From: Termitidicoccus mucosus
GTDB taxonomy: Bacteria > Verrucomicrobiota > Verrucomicrobiia > Opitutales > Opitutaceae
Assembly: GCF_038725785.1 (NCBI RefSeq)
Contig: NZ_CP109796.1
Location: 248,001-312,000 of the forward strand
Reading direction: 5' to 3'
DNA length: 64,000 bases
Both the position numbers and the translations under genes were made by a program. The notes under the pieces are model-generated. The model was not told the origin of the DNA, searched no databases, and saw only the letters and a program-made list of their open reading frames with translations. Below are positions 1 to 8,540 of this stretch, piece by piece; position 1 is the stretch's first letter, and each line of letters starts with the position of its first letter.

Positions 1-2
1 CG

Positions 3-1670
3 CTCGTCGATGTGCAGGCGCGCAACATGGGCGAGGCGCAGGCGGACGTGGCGATCCGCGGCGGGATTTTCGAGACGACCGGGTTTCGCGCGGGGGCGGT
101 CGCGCTTTACGACCCGCAGACGGGGCATTACTCGGCGGAGATTCCCGCCGCGCCGGCGATGTTGTCGGCGCCGACGGTGCTCACCGGGGCGGACAACGCG
201 CTCGGCGGCTGGAACGCGAACGCCGGCACCATCGCCTACGAGTGGCGGCGCGTGCGCACGGGCGGCATGGCCTCGGCGGGCGCGGGCGACAACCGTCTCT
301 GGCGCGCGGAGGCTTACCAAGGCTGGGTGTCGCCGGTGGGCGCGGGCGGGCGGCGGCTCGCGGCGGATGTCGCCGGGGCGTGGTCGGATTCGGATGGCTC
401 GCGGACGTTTGGCGAATCGCGTTTCCGCCGTTACAACGCGCGTCTGCAACTCGCGGGCGACGGCGGGCAGACGGATTTGTTTTATGGCTGGCAGTCGAAG
501 TTCATCAGCTGGCCGAACCTCTATACGCCCTACAATGTGATCGAGTCGGACGACTTGCGCACGGAACTGCTCGTGCTCAACCACCGCGAGGAACTGGGCG
601 GCGGCGACTTCGTGGCGGCGGGCGCCTACTGGCGGCGCAACGTGGACCACTACGTGTATAACCGCACGGGCGCGACGCCGGGCCCCTCGAACCACACCAC
701 CTGGGTGCGCGGCGCGGGCGCGGAGGGGCGCCTGACCACCGGCACGTTCGCATGGAATTTCTCGGCCAATTTCATCGCCGACAAACTCGAGTCCGACACG
801 CTCACTTGGGGGCGCTTCAACACCCGCAACCACACGCGCGCCTCGCTCGCTCCGGAAACCTCGTGGGCGCTGGCCGGCGCGCGCAAGCTCACGGTGCTGG
901 CCGGCGCGGTCTTCGACGATACGAATCGCGACGCCTCGGCGGTCTCGCCCGTCGCGCGCCTCGCGCTCGCCAACGCCGCGCCCGGCGCGCTCGCCGACGA
1001 GCTTTATGTTTCCTACGCCGCCTCGTCGCAAGTGGCCACCTACACCGCGCTGAACTCGCGTCCGTCGGCGGGCCTGTTCCGCGGCGACCCGGATCTCGGG
1101 CGCGAAAAGGCGCGCAACACCGAACTGGGACTGAAAGGCGCGCGCGGCAACTGGGCCTGGACGGCGGCGGTGTTTCACCGCAGCGAGCGCGGCTTGGTGG
1201 ACTGGATTTACAGCACGAGCCTGCCCAACGCGCGCGTGGCGAGCGCGGTTGACATCGACACGACGGGCATCGAGCTGGTGGCGCGTTACACGGGCAGGCG
1301 GCTCGACCTCGTGCTCGGCTACACGGGGCTGCGGAAGGATGCCGATTACGGAAACGCGAGCGCCGACGCGAGTTTCTACGCGTTGAATTTTCCCGAGCAC
1401 CGGCTCACCGCCGCGGTCACGGTGCGCGCCGGTCGCGGCTGGGAGATCCGCCTCGACAACGAGGCACGCCGGCAGAAACCGAATGCGTTGCGCGTGACGG
1501 GTGACGACGCGGTGTTGAGCGCGGTCGAGGTGAGCTACACGCCGCCGCGCTGGTCCGCGCTGCGGCTGACGGCCGCGGTGGACAATCTATGGGATTCCGA
1601 TTTCCAGGATGTGCCGGCGGTGCCGGCCGCGCGCCGGCAGTGGGTGGCGGGCGCGACACTGGCGTGGTGA
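3..1670 (+). CDS. TonB-dependent receptor, 5' end outside the window
   Basis: This is the C-terminal part (about 555 residues) of an outer-membrane TonB-dependent receptor, which imports a siderophore, vitamin or oligosaccharide using energy passed on by TonB. The first visible residues belong to the end of the plug domain: a segment reading VDVQARNMGEAQADVAIRGG, then a stretch with DPQTGHYSAEIP, as in many plug domains. The rest is beta-barrel, with alternating aromatic strands and long loops. The protein ends in a terminal tryptophan (ATLAW), as outer-membrane barrels usually end in an aromatic residue. The reading frame is open to the left edge, so the signal peptide, TonB box and first half of the plug are missing. 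Substrate cannot be told from this part. Confidence 0.88.
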   Translation, partial: LVDVQARNMGEAQADVAIRGGIFETTGFRAGAVALYDPQTGHYSAEIPAAPAMLSAPTVLTGADNALGGWNANAGTIAYEWRRVRTGGMASAGAGDNRLWRAEAYQGWVSPVGAGGRRLAADVAGAWSDSDGSRTFGESRFRRYNARLQLAGDGGQTDLFYGWQSKFISWPNLYTPYNVIESDDLRTELLVLNHREELGGGDFVAAGAYWRRNVDHYVYNRTGATPGPSNHTTWVRGAGAEGRLTTGTFAWNFSANFIADKLESDTLTWGRFNTRNHTRASLAPETSWALAGARKLTVLAGAVFDDTNRDASAVSPVARLALANAAPGALADELYVSYAASSQVATYTALNSRPSAGLFRGDPDLGREKARNTELGLKGARGNWAWTAAVFHRSERGLVDWIYSTSLPNARVASAVDIDTTGIELVARYTGRRLDLVLGYTGLRKDADYGNASADASFYALNFPEHRLTAAVTVRAGRGWEIRLDNEARRQKPNALRVTGDDAVLSAVEVSYTPPRWSALRLTAAVDNLWDSDFQDVPAVPAARRQWVAGATLAW

Positions 1671-1866
1671 CAGGGAAAGACGCCGGCGCGGGAACGCGTC
1701 AGCGACTGGGAGCGCCGGCATCCCGCCGGCTTTGCCATCACCCCTCCCATTTGTCGCCGGCATCTCAGCCCGGATTGTAATCCATTCGGTTACTTTCCCG
1801 CGCCTTCACCGACGGTTCGGCTGAAGGCGCCGGCCGGGTTATGCGACAAATTGAACAGGACCAGTC
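1671..1866. other. Intergenic gap between receptor and pyrD
   Basis: This gap lies between convergent genes. It holds a short GC-rich palindrome near 1711-1731 (gccggcatcccgccggc) and a second inverted pair around 1800-1840 (cgccttcaccg and cggctgaaggcg). Either could end transcription, but neither has a clear T-run. No gene is visible. Confidence 0.4.
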
Positions 1867-2943
1867 TTAGTATCCCAGCACGGGGCGCATCTGCCGCGTG
1901 CTCAGGTGGCGGGCGAGGTCGCGGGCGAAAAACGGGCCGCGGTAAATCATGCCGGTGTAAATTTGCACCAGGGTCGCGCCGGCATCGAGTTTTTCACCCG
2001 CGCTTTCGCTGTCGGTGATGCCGCCCACGCCGATGATGGGCAGCCTGCCGCCCGTCGTGCGCGCGATGTAATTGATGATTTGCGTCGAGGGCGCGCGAAG
2101 CGGCCTGCCGCTCAGGCCGCCGGCCTCGTTGACCGTCGCGAAACAACCGGGACGGGCAAGCGTGGTATTGGTGGCGATGATGCCGTCGAGCCCGAACTCG
2201 GCGATGGTGGAGAGCACGGCGTCGATTTGCCGCCAAGTGAGGTCGGGAGCGATTTTGAGGAGAATGGGCTTGCGGGTCTTGCCGGGTTGCGCGGCGCGGT
2301 CGCGGTTGGCGGCCGTGATGGCGCCGAGCAGCTCGCGGAGACGGTCCTCGTCCTGGAGCTTGCGCAGGTCGGGGGTGTTGGGGCTGCTGACGTTGAGCGC
2401 GATGTAGTCGGCGTAATCGGCAAGCTTGGCGAAGCTGGCGAGGTAGTCCTCGGTGGCCTTGTCGAGGGGGGCGGCCTTCGATTTGCCGATGTTCACCCCG
2501 AGCGGGATGGCGCGGCGCCCGGGGCCGGGCTGGCGCGCGAGGCGGCGGGCGGCGAGGTCGGCGCCGTGGTTGTTGAAACCCATGCGGTTAATGACGGCCT
2601 CGTGCGCCGGGTAACGGAACGCCCGCGGGCGCGGGTTGCCCGGCTGCTGGAGCGCGGTGAGGGTGCCGATTTCCACGTGGCCGAAGCCGAGCGCGGCGGC
2701 GGCCGGCCAGCCGGTGGCGTGCTTGTCGAACCCGGCGGCGAGACCGACGGCATTGGGGAAGCGCAGGCCGAACGCCTCGACGGGCGCGCTGCCGGCGGGC
2801 AGGCGGTTGAGGCGCTCCATCACGGCGCAGAGCGGGCGCAGGCGGCCGAGCAGGGTCATGGCGAGGACCGCGAGATCATGGGCCCGTTCGCAGTCGAGTT
2901 TGAAAAAGAGACGCCGCAGCACGCGTTCGTAGAGTATGTTCAT
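1867..2943 (-). CDS. pyrD: Dihydroorotate dehydrogenase (quinone), class 2
   Basis: PyrD oxidises dihydroorotate to orotate in pyrimidine synthesis and passes electrons through FMN to membrane quinone. The 358-residue product has the length of class 2 enzymes. It begins with the extra N-terminal helical segment (residues 1-45) that class 2 enzymes use to sit on the membrane. NRMGFNNHG near residue 119 and NVSSPNTPDL near residue 184 are family signatures, and the serine in the second is the class 2 catalytic base. GVGGI and a phosphate-binding glycine stretch follow in the C-terminal half. The start at 2943 gives the full amphipathic N-terminus. It is monocistronic here and convergent with the receptor gene. 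Confidence 0.95.
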   Translation of the reverse strand: MNILYERVLRRLFFKLDCERAHDLAVLAMTLLGRLRPLCAVMERLNRLPAGSAPVEAFGLRFPNAVGLAAGFDKHATGWPAAAALGFGHVEIGTLTALQQPGNPRPRAFRYPAHEAVINRMGFNNHGADLAARRLARQPGPGRRAIPLGVNIGKSKAAPLDKATEDYLASFAKLADYADYIALNVSSPNTPDLRKLQDEDRLRELLGAITAANRDRAAQPGKTRKPILLKIAPDLTWRQIDAVLSTIAEFGLDGIIATNTTLARPGCFATVNEAGGLSGRPLRAPSTQIINYIARTTGGRLPIIGVGGITDSESAGEKLDAGATLVQIYTGMIYRGPFFARDLARHLSTRQMRPVLGY

Positions 2944-3244
2944 CCGTAGTTTGGAGCGTGATTTTGCCCAAGGGAAAAATCAAGCGCGCAGCAGGGCGCC
3001 GACGGCAAAAACGGCCTTCGGAAAGCATGTCCGAAAAAGACGTGATTTTGTGCTTGTTTTTCGTTTTTTGCCCAGCACGCTGCCGCTGCAATTCCAGAGG
3101 TTACGGGTGCGCGAGTGGAGGCGCGCCGGGAAAATGCAACGATGCGGTTTTCCCGGTTTGACTTTGCCGCGGGCCGCCTCTTTTGCTGCGAGCCGACTCA
3201 CAAACCAACATCCAAGTTACACCACACAAACCCGACATCTCCTC
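2944..3244. other. Divergent intergenic region, 301 bp
   Basis: This region separates pyrD (leftward) from the acidic-tail protein gene (rightward) and must hold both promoters. A TTGACT-like -35 element lies at about 3159-3164, but no convincing -10 follows at the right distance. No gene, RNA or strong hairpin is seen. An open frame passes through it, joined to the downstream gene, but lacks protein-like character. Confidence 0.35.
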
Positions 3245-4036
3245 ATGGCCAAATCCTCCACAACTCTCGATTGGTGCATAGTCCGCCTCGGCGAAGACCA
3301 CAACTGGTGGGTCGATGAAGTCAGCGATCCGATTCGCTGGGATGTGGACGGGCTCAGCATCGTGGACCCGCGTCAGGTCGATCACCTCATTGAACTCGTC
3401 GAGCCGTTGCGCGACTACGGCTTCGACCAGGACATCATGGAGGCGGCGTTTATCGCCTTCCGCATCGAGCGCGACCTCGGTGACGGCCGCATCCGCCTGA
3501 AGCGATTCAAGGACTCCTTCTTCGAGTCCGACGAAAAACTTTTCATCCTCGCCGACACCATCGACGAGGAAAACGGCCCCTACGCCGACCTGCTCGACCA
3601 CATCACCCGCTGCCGGGTGAAGATGCTCAACGATCTCTTCGACTTCGAGGCGAAACTCACCGTGGACGAGGTCGAGGAGGAGCTTCGCGAGGAACAGAAC
3701 GCCAGTTTCATCGAGGGCAAGGCCATCCACACGTTCGAGGAGCTGACCGGCATCCTCGACTACGTGCCGGCCGGCTGGGATACCGACGAGGACGCCGCCG
3801 AAAAATCCAGCGCGGACGAGGCTGCCGACGACGATCTGCCCGAACTCGATGAAGAGGAGGAGGAGCGCCTCAAGAACGACGAGTCCCTCAAATGGGACGA
3901 GGATGAAGAAGAGGAAGAGGAGGGCGAAGACTCGGAGGAGAAGGAGTCCGACGAGGATGAGGACGACGCCGAGGAGGATGAGGACGAACTCGACGACGAG
4001 GACCGCCCAAAACGGCGCTCGCGTGGGAAACGTTGA
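3245..4036 (+). CDS. Conserved hypothetical protein with highly acidic C-terminal tail
   Basis: The function is not recognised. The 263-residue protein has a normal mixed-composition N-terminal part (residues 1 to about 175) that starts MAKSSTTLDW and is rich in Asp, Glu and aromatic residues. From about residue 180 the sequence turns into long runs of Glu and Asp broken by a few Ser and Lys, and it closes with a short basic end (RPKRRSRGKR). Such tails often bind basic proteins or nucleic-acid-binding partners, but that is inference. The ATG at 3245 was chosen because the upstream open frame (from 2936) is arginine-rich and shadow-like. The stop overlaps the possible TTG start of the next gene, so the two may be co-transcribed. 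Confidence 0.75.
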   Translation: MAKSSTTLDWCIVRLGEDHNWWVDEVSDPIRWDVDGLSIVDPRQVDHLIELVEPLRDYGFDQDIMEAAFIAFRIERDLGDGRIRLKRFKDSFFESDEKLFILADTIDEENGPYADLLDHITRCRVKMLNDLFDFEAKLTVDEVEEELREEQNASFIEGKAIHTFEELTGILDYVPAGWDTDEDAAEKSSADEAADDDLPELDEEEEERLKNDESLKWDEDEEEEEEGEDSEEKESDEDEDDAEEDEDELDDEDRPKRRSRGKR

Positions 4037-4080
4037 TCGTCCACGCTCGCCGAATGCGGCCACTTTCCCCTGCCTCGAAG

Positions 4081-4689
4081 ATGCCCCTTCTTGCCCGTGC
4101 GCGACTCATCGGCGCGGCCTGCTGCTGCGCCGTGTTGTTCCTGCTGGCGGGCGCGGGATGTCAATCGACAGGCGGGGGGGCACGCCAAAACCCGAAACTC
4201 CCCGCGTCCGGCTCCGCGGCCTCGCTCCGGCCGGGTGACACGCTTGTCATCGCGCTTCAGGGCGTGCCCGACCCGAGCAGCAACCAGGTGCAGATCGATG
4301 ACCAAGGGCTGATTTCGCTGCCGTTCATCGGAGTCGTAAAGGCTTCGGGAGTGACGACGGCGAATCTTTCCCAGCAAATTCGCGACACCTACGTGGCGAA
4401 AAAAATCTACACCACGGTGGATGTGTCGGTGAGCGTGACGGAGCGTTACGTCTATGTGGGCGGCGAGGTGGGGCGTCCCGGACGCGTGGTCTGGACATCG
4501 GACTTGACCCTGACCAAGGCGGTGCAGGCGGCGGGCGGTTTCAGTCTTTATGCGCGGGAGAAAGGCGTGAACTTGGTGCGCGACGGCCAGTCGCATGTCA
4601 TCGACGCACACCTGGCGCTGAAAAAGCCGTCCGAGGACCCGTTGCTGCTGCCGGGCGATTCGTTGCAGGTGCCGAAGTCTGCGTTTTGA
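4081..4689 (+). CDS. Polysaccharide export lipoprotein (Wza/Poly_export family)
   Basis: Small periplasmic or outer-membrane component of an exopolysaccharide export channel. From the ATG at 4081 it has 202 residues: a signal peptide with a hydrophobic core (IGAACCCAVLFLLAGAG) ending at a cysteine that fits a loose lipobox, then the Poly_export domain starting LRPGDTLVIALQGVPDP. After that comes an SLBB-like beta-grasp region (RYVYVGGEVGRPGRV, TLTKAVQAAGGFS) and a final LLLPGDSLQVPKSAF. It is shorter than Wza and has one SLBB unit, like many stand-alone Poly_export proteins. Starts at 4033 (TTG) or 4054 (ATG) are also possible. No other capsule or export gene lies in the window, so its partners must be elsewhere. 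Confidence 0.82.
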   Translation: MPLLARARLIGAACCCAVLFLLAGAGCQSTGGGARQNPKLPASGSAASLRPGDTLVIALQGVPDPSSNQVQIDDQGLISLPFIGVVKASGVTTANLSQQIRDTYVAKKIYTTVDVSVSVTERYVYVGGEVGRPGRVVWTSDLTLTKAVQAAGGFSLYAREKGVNLVRDGQSHVIDAHLALKKPSEDPLLLPGDSLQVPKSAF

Positions 4690-4708
4690 GGCGGGCAAGA
4701 ATTTGATC

Positions 4709-4748
4709 CCAATAAAAACACCGCCTCTTCGGGCGGTGTTTTTATTGG
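4709..4748. terminator. Bidirectional intrinsic terminator
   Basis: A perfect 17-bp inverted repeat (ccaataaaaacaccgcc, six-base loop, then its complement) has an A-run in the left arm and a T-run in the right arm. It can end transcription from both the export gene and the convergent oxidoreductase gene. Confidence 0.92.
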
Positions 4749-4770
4749 GTGGCGGTCCGGAGGGATTCGC

Positions 4771-5925
4771 TCAGGCGAGTTTTTCGAGGTCGAGCCAGCG
4801 GCGTTTTTCGCTGGATTCGAGGCCTTTTTCGGCGAGTTGCACGCCCTTGGCCCCTTCGAGGAGCGTCCAGCGGAAGGGTGTGCCGATGACGACATGCTTG
4901 AGAAAGAGTTCCCATTGGACTTTGAAGGCGTTCTCGAAGGTCGTGTAGTCGGGCATCTTCTGCCAGCCGTCGAAGAACGGAATGGGTTGCGGGATGTCGG
5001 GGTTCCAGACCGGGCGCGGGGTCGCCTCGGCGCGCTGGGTCCAGCAGTCGCGCAGGCCGGCGACGGCGCTGCCTTTGGTGCCGTCAACTTGCAGCGTGAG
5101 GAGGTCGTCGCGGCGGACACGCACACACCAGGAGGAGTTGAAGTGGAGGAGAATGCCTTGGTCGGTCTTGAAGGTGGCGTAGGCGGAGTCGTCGGCGGTG
5201 CAGGCGTAGCGGCTGCCTTTTTCGTCGATGCGTTCGGGGATGTGCGTGGCGGTGTGGCAGGAGACGCTGGTGACGTTGCCGAAGAGGTTGTCGATGACGT
5301 AGCGCCAGTGGCAGAGCATGTCGATGGCCATGCCGCCGCCGTCCTCCTTGCGGTAGTTCCAGGAGGGGCGTTGCGCGGGCTGGAGGTCGCCTTCGAAAAC
5401 CCAGTAGCCGAACTCGCCGCGCACGGAGAGGATTTGGCCAAAAAAGCCGGAGTCGATGAGGAGCTTGAGCTTCAGGAGGCCGGGGAGCCAGAGTTTGTCC
5501 TGCACGACGCCGTTTTTCAGGCCGGCGGCGGCGGCTTCCTTGTAGAGGGCGAGCGCGGTGGCGGTGTCGACGGCGGTGGGTTTTTCGCAGTAGATGGCTT
5601 TTTTGGCGGCGATGGCCTTGCGGACGCCTTCGGCACGGCGGTCCGTGGTCTGGGAGTCGAAGTAGATTTGGTTGGCGGGGTCGCGGAGCGCGGCGTCGAG
5701 GTCGGTGCCGACGCGGGCGGCGTCGATGCCGTGGGCGCGGGCGAGGGCGCTGAGTTTGTCGAGGTTGCGTCCGACGAGGAGCGGGTCGGGCATGATGACG
5801 TCGCCGTCGGGGAGGCGCACGCCGCCTTGCGCGCGGATGGCGAGAATGGATCGGACGAGGTGCTGGTTGGTGCCCATGCGCCCGGTGACGCCGTTCATGA
5901 TGATGCCGATGTGGTGTGTTTTCAT
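4771..5925 (-). CDS. Gfo/Idh/MocA family oxidoreductase
   Basis: NAD(P)-dependent sugar or polyol dehydrogenase of 384 residues. The N-terminal Rossmann fold starts [14 protein letters not shown] (residues 5-18). The family signature CEKPTA, whose lysine sits at the active site, is near residue 113. The C-terminal alpha/beta domain includes [21 protein letters not shown], where a histidine and aspartate normally contact substrate. The ATG at 5925 is chosen because it puts the Rossmann motif at the normal distance. An extension to 5985 would read through an intergenic repeat. It is the last gene of a leftward carbohydrate cluster with a sugar isomerase, GH88 and an SDR, so it probably oxidises a sugar released from a uronate-containing glycan. 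The substrate is not predictable. Confidence 0.9.
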   Translation of the reverse strand: MKTHHIGIIMNGVTGRMGTNQHLVRSILAIRAQGGVRLPDGDVIMPDPLLVGRNLDKLSALARAHGIDAARVGTDLDAALRDPANQIYFDSQTTDRRAEGVRKAIAAKKAIYCEKPTAVDTATALALYKEAAAAGLKNGVVQDKLWLPGLLKLKLLIDSGFFGQILSVRGEFGYWVFEGDLQPAQRPSWNYRKEDGGGMAIDMLCHWRYVIDNLFGNVTSVSCHTATHIPERIDEKGSRYACTADDSAYATFKTDQGILLHFNSSWCVRVRRDDLLTLQVDGTKGSAVAGLRDCWTQRAEATPRPVWNPDIPQPIPFFDGWQKMPDYTTFENAFKVQWELFLKHVVIGTPFRWTLLEGAKGVQLAEKGLESSEKRRWLDLEKLA

Positions 5926-5937
5926 GGAAGAAAGGAG

Positions 5938-6037
5938 GATTTTCGATTCTCGATTTTCGATTGGGCGCTGCCGCGTCGCTGGCAAGTCGGAGCGGCAGTT
6001 CCACTAATCGAAAATCGAGAATCCAAAATCGAAAATT
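5938..6037. repeat. Composite inverted repeat A1: AT-rich arms around the 40-bp core
   Basis: The left arm (5938-5962) is a near-tandem string of the word attttcgatt. The right arm (6006-6037) is its imperfect complement. Between them, 5963-6002 is a GC-rich hairpin core also found at 53717-53756 and, inverted, at 47042-47081. The right arm reaches the stop codon of the isomerase gene. Confidence 0.9.
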
Positions 6038-6848
6038 ATATAACGTGGTCGCGGTAGGCGGTGATGATGTTTTTCAGAAACACGTGCTGGTCGGCGGCCC
6101 AGAGGCGGGTGGAGAAAATCTCGACCTCGATGGGACCGGTGTAGCCCGTGCGGTTGACCCAGGCGGTGATTGCGCGGAGGGGGATGGCGCCTTCGCCCAT
6201 GAGGCCGCGGTCGTTGAGGAAATCGGTGGTGGGAACGCGCCAGTCGCAGACGTGGTAGGCGAGGAGGAGGTTTTCGCGGGCGGCGAGGGTGAGCTGGTTT
6301 TCGAGGTCGTCGTCCCACCAGATGTGGTAGGTGTCGGCGGCGATGCCGACGTGCGGGGAGGCGAGGGAGCGGCACAGGGTGCGGGCCTGGGCCATGGTGT
6401 TCACGGCGGAACGGTCGCCGGCATACATGGGGTGGAGGGGCTCGATGGCGAGTTTCACGCCGGCGGCGGCGGCATGGGGGAGGAGCGCGGCGATGCCGTC
6501 GGTGATTTGTTTGCGGGACTCGGCGAGGGACTGGCCGGGGGTGGCGCCGCAGACGAGGACGACGTGCGGCGCGCCGAGCGCGGCGGCCTCGTCGATGCAG
6601 CGGCGGTTTTCGTCGATGGCCTTGACGCGGACGGCGGCGGCGAGCGCAGGGAAAAATCCTCCGCGGCAGAGGGAGGTGACGGAGAGGCCGTGGTCGCGGA
6701 TGAGTTTGCCGGCCTCGGCGGGGGTGTGCGGCGCGATGGCGTCGCGCCAGACGGTGATGTGACGCACGCCGGCGGCGGCGTAGTTGCGCACGGCCTCGGC
6801 GATGGACCAGGGTTTTGTCGTGATCGTGTGGATACAGAGGCGGTGCAT
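6036..6848 (-). CDS. Sugar phosphate isomerase/epimerase (xylose isomerase-like TIM barrel)
   Basis: A 270-residue protein of the AP endonuclease 2 / xylose isomerase-like TIM-barrel family, which contains metal-dependent sugar isomerases and epimerases. Visible barrel strands include ITVWRDAIAPHT, HVVLVCGAT, VKLAIEPLHPMY (the Glu is a typical metal ligand), VGIAADTYHIWW (Asp and His ligands), LAYHVCDWRVPT and GPIEVEIFS (last Glu ligand). The four metal ligands expected in the family (E, D, H, E) are therefore all present. The gene lies between the Gfo/Idh/MocA oxidoreductase and the GH88 hydrolase on the same strand, and a joint role in processing a liberated sugar is likely. The exact substrate is unknown. 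Confidence 0.87.
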   Translation of the reverse strand: MHRLCIHTITTKPWSIAEAVRNYAAAGVRHITVWRDAIAPHTPAEAGKLIRDHGLSVTSLCRGGFFPALAAAVRVKAIDENRRCIDEAAALGAPHVVLVCGATPGQSLAESRKQITDGIAALLPHAAAAGVKLAIEPLHPMYAGDRSAVNTMAQARTLCRSLASPHVGIAADTYHIWWDDDLENQLTLAARENLLLAYHVCDWRVPTTDFLNDRGLMGEGAIPLRAITAWVNRTGYTGPIEVEIFSTRLWAADQHVFLKNIITAYRDHVI

Positions 6849-6857
6849 GAGGGGAAA

Positions 6858-6904
6858 GGAATTTTCGATTTTGGATTCTCGATTTTCGATTGAGCGCTGC
6901 CGCG
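6858..6904. repeat. Half element A2 with start of the core
   Basis: One arm of the attttcgatt family is followed by gcgctgccgcg, the first bases of the 40-bp core. The matching right arm is absent. A different (pyrimidine/purine) hairpin follows at once, as if inserted into or fused with this element. Confidence 0.8.
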
Positions 6905-6910
6905 TTTGGT

Positions 6911-7020
6911 TTTTATCTTTCTCTTTATTCTTTATCTTTCATCTTTCTCTTCCGGGTTGCGCGGGTGCACAGAGGCGCGGCGGGAGAAAGAGAAAGATAA
7001 AGAGGAAAGAATAAAGAAAG
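6911..7020. repeat. Pyrimidine/purine inverted repeat B1
   Basis: The left arm is made of tttctctttattctttatc words and the right arm (6984-7020) is the purine-only complement (aaagataaagaggaaag). The loop of about 35 bp is GC-rich. Other copies are at 8541, 25155, 43164 and 58518. Confidence 0.9.
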
Positions 7021-7052
7021 TGGCGCGCGGGATGTCGTTAGTTTTTGGATAC

Positions 7053-7088
7053 GTTTCGGGAACGAGTAAGAGAACGAGAACGATTTTT
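7053..7088. repeat. Half element C2 (aacgagaacg words)
   Basis: Single arm reading aacgagtaagagaacgag and onward, equal to the right arm of the complete hairpin at 10437-10520. It ends at the stop codon of the GH88 gene. Confidence 0.8.
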
Positions 7089-8461
7089 TAGAAGGCGAAG
7101 AAGGTGTAGTATTTCCCTTCCGCCATGCGTTGGATGAGGAGCGCGAGTTCGAGGAGGTGGTAGTCGCCCCAGAGACAGGATTCGCCGCAGGGGACTTTGC
7201 GGCCCTTGGGGATGTGGTCCCAGTTGTTGGGGCGATGATACACGCTGTGCAGGAGGAGCCCTTGGTGGCGCGGGTTGGTGGAGAGGTAGGTGTCGCCAAA
7301 GAGCGTGCGCGCGGTGGCGAGGCCGGCGGCGAGGTAGCGGGAGGAGGCTTTCGGGTCCTTCTTTTTGAGGTAGTTGCCGAGGCGGATGAGGCCCTGGGCG
7401 CTGATGGCGGCGGCGGAGCTGTCCACGGGTTCGTGGTCGTTGTAGGGCTCGGCGGGGCGGTCGAGGTAGTCGCCGAGGCGGGCGAGGCCGGGCGCGCCGG
7501 TGTCCCAGTAGGGAATGCCGTCGGTGGGCGTGTGCCCGATGTAGAAATCGGCGGTGGCCTGCGCGGTTTCGAGCAGGCGGGCGAGAGTTGGGGCTTTTCC
7601 GCCGAAGGGCTTGAATTCGGAGTCGGGCAGGGTGGAGAGAAATTCGAGTTGTTCGGGGTAGCCGCAAAGTATCCAGGAGAGGCCGCGGGTCCAGGTGGTG
7701 AAGGCGGAGTAGCCTTGCTGGGAAGAGGGGCAGCGGTAGGAGCCGTCGTTGAGGTTGAAAATGGATTCGTGGGCGACGCGCCCGCGGATATCGTAGAGGT
7801 CACGTCCGGCGCCGAAATAGACGTTGAAGCGGGCGGTGGTCTCGGCGTGACGGAGAAGGCGTTCGAGCAGGGAGATGCGGCGGTCGCGTTCGCCCATGAG
7901 GACATGGCCGAGGCGATGGGAGAGGGCGAGGGCGCGAAGGGAGCGGACGGTGTCGGCGAAGAGGGAGTGGGGACCGTTGAAGGAGTAGATGTAACCGAGA
8001 TTTTCCGGGAGATCGGTCCAGCGGGCGGCCTGGACGGCGCCGGAGATTTTGAGGGCCAGTTCGTAGAAGGCGATGTCACCGTCGGAGGCGGGAGCGAGTC
8101 CGGCGCGGGCGAGGTGGAGAAGGTTGGCGTAGGTGGAGACGTTGTTGAAGCCGTGATCGTGGACGCCGATGTGGCTGACGTGAGTGGCCATGTGGCGGAG
8201 GGTGCCGTCGCGACCAAGGGCGAGCATGGTTTTGTCGCCGGTGGCTGCGTAGTGAAGGATGGGCATGCCAAACTGGAAGCCTTGGGTCCACTCGGTCCAG
8301 CCGCGCGAGGTGTAGCGGCCGTTGATGGTGAAGACGGGCGTGCCTTTGGCGGGGTTCCAGGCGCGGTGCAGGGAGGTGATTTTGGGGGCGGCGGCGGTGA
8401 AGACGCGCGCGGCGGCGGTGGCGAGAGAGCGGGGCGTGAGCGTTGGGTCGAGGGAGATCAT
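7088..8461 (-). CDS. Glycoside hydrolase family 88 (unsaturated uronyl hydrolase)
   Basis: GH88 enzymes hydrate the 4,5-double bond of the unsaturated uronic acid left by polysaccharide lyases and so release the uronate from oligosaccharides. The 457-residue product shows the alpha6/alpha6-barrel pattern. HDHGF near residue 101 carries one of the two conserved aspartates, and PHSLFADTVRSL near 165 carries the second. Also visible are YPEQLEFL, GIPYWDTGAPG, DSSAAAISAQGLIRLG and GLLLHSVYHRPNNWD, all typical of GH88. No signal peptide is seen, so it should act in the cytoplasm on imported oligosaccharides. It is the central catabolic gene of the cluster 4771-9483. A lyase is not in the window. 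Confidence 0.92.
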   Translation of the reverse strand: MISLDPTLTPRSLATAAARVFTAAAPKITSLHRAWNPAKGTPVFTINGRYTSRGWTEWTQGFQFGMPILHYAATGDKTMLALGRDGTLRHMATHVSHIGVHDHGFNNVSTYANLLHLARAGLAPASDGDIAFYELALKISGAVQAARWTDLPENLGYIYSFNGPHSLFADTVRSLRALALSHRLGHVLMGERDRRISLLERLLRHAETTARFNVYFGAGRDLYDIRGRVAHESIFNLNDGSYRCPSSQQGYSAFTTWTRGLSWILCGYPEQLEFLSTLPDSEFKPFGGKAPTLARLLETAQATADFYIGHTPTDGIPYWDTGAPGLARLGDYLDRPAEPYNDHEPVDSSAAAISAQGLIRLGNYLKKKDPKASSRYLAAGLATARTLFGDTYLSTNPRHQGLLLHSVYHRPNNWDHIPKGRKVPCGESCLWGDYHLLELALLIQRMAEGKYYTFFAF

Positions 8462-8462
8462 G

Positions 8463-8500
8463 GAAAATGCGGAATGCGGATTTCGGAATGCGGAATGAAA
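8463..8500. repeat. Half element D (gcggaatgcgga words)
   Basis: Near-tandem gaatgcgga words lie directly upstream of the GH88 start. The same word string forms a hairpin at 28769-28892 and lies inside the rdgB and ccsA coding regions. Confidence 0.8.
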
Positions 8501-8540
8501 GAAAAGCCGAAGGTGAAAAAGAGGGGGAGGGTGGTGCGGA

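Noticed and set aside
2936-3244. N-terminal extension of the acidic-tail protein to 2936
   Set aside because: The residues are Arg/Pro/Phe-rich and unlike the rest; ATG 3245 gives a normal start.
4033-4080. Longer N-terminus of the export lipoprotein using TTG at 4033
   Set aside because: It would put basic, non-hydrophobic residues in front of a good signal peptide. It is possible but not favoured.
6911-7020. CRISPR array from the repeated words
   Set aside because: The words are near-tandem without unique spacers, and they are followed by their complement, which makes hairpins and not spaced repeats. No cas gene is present.
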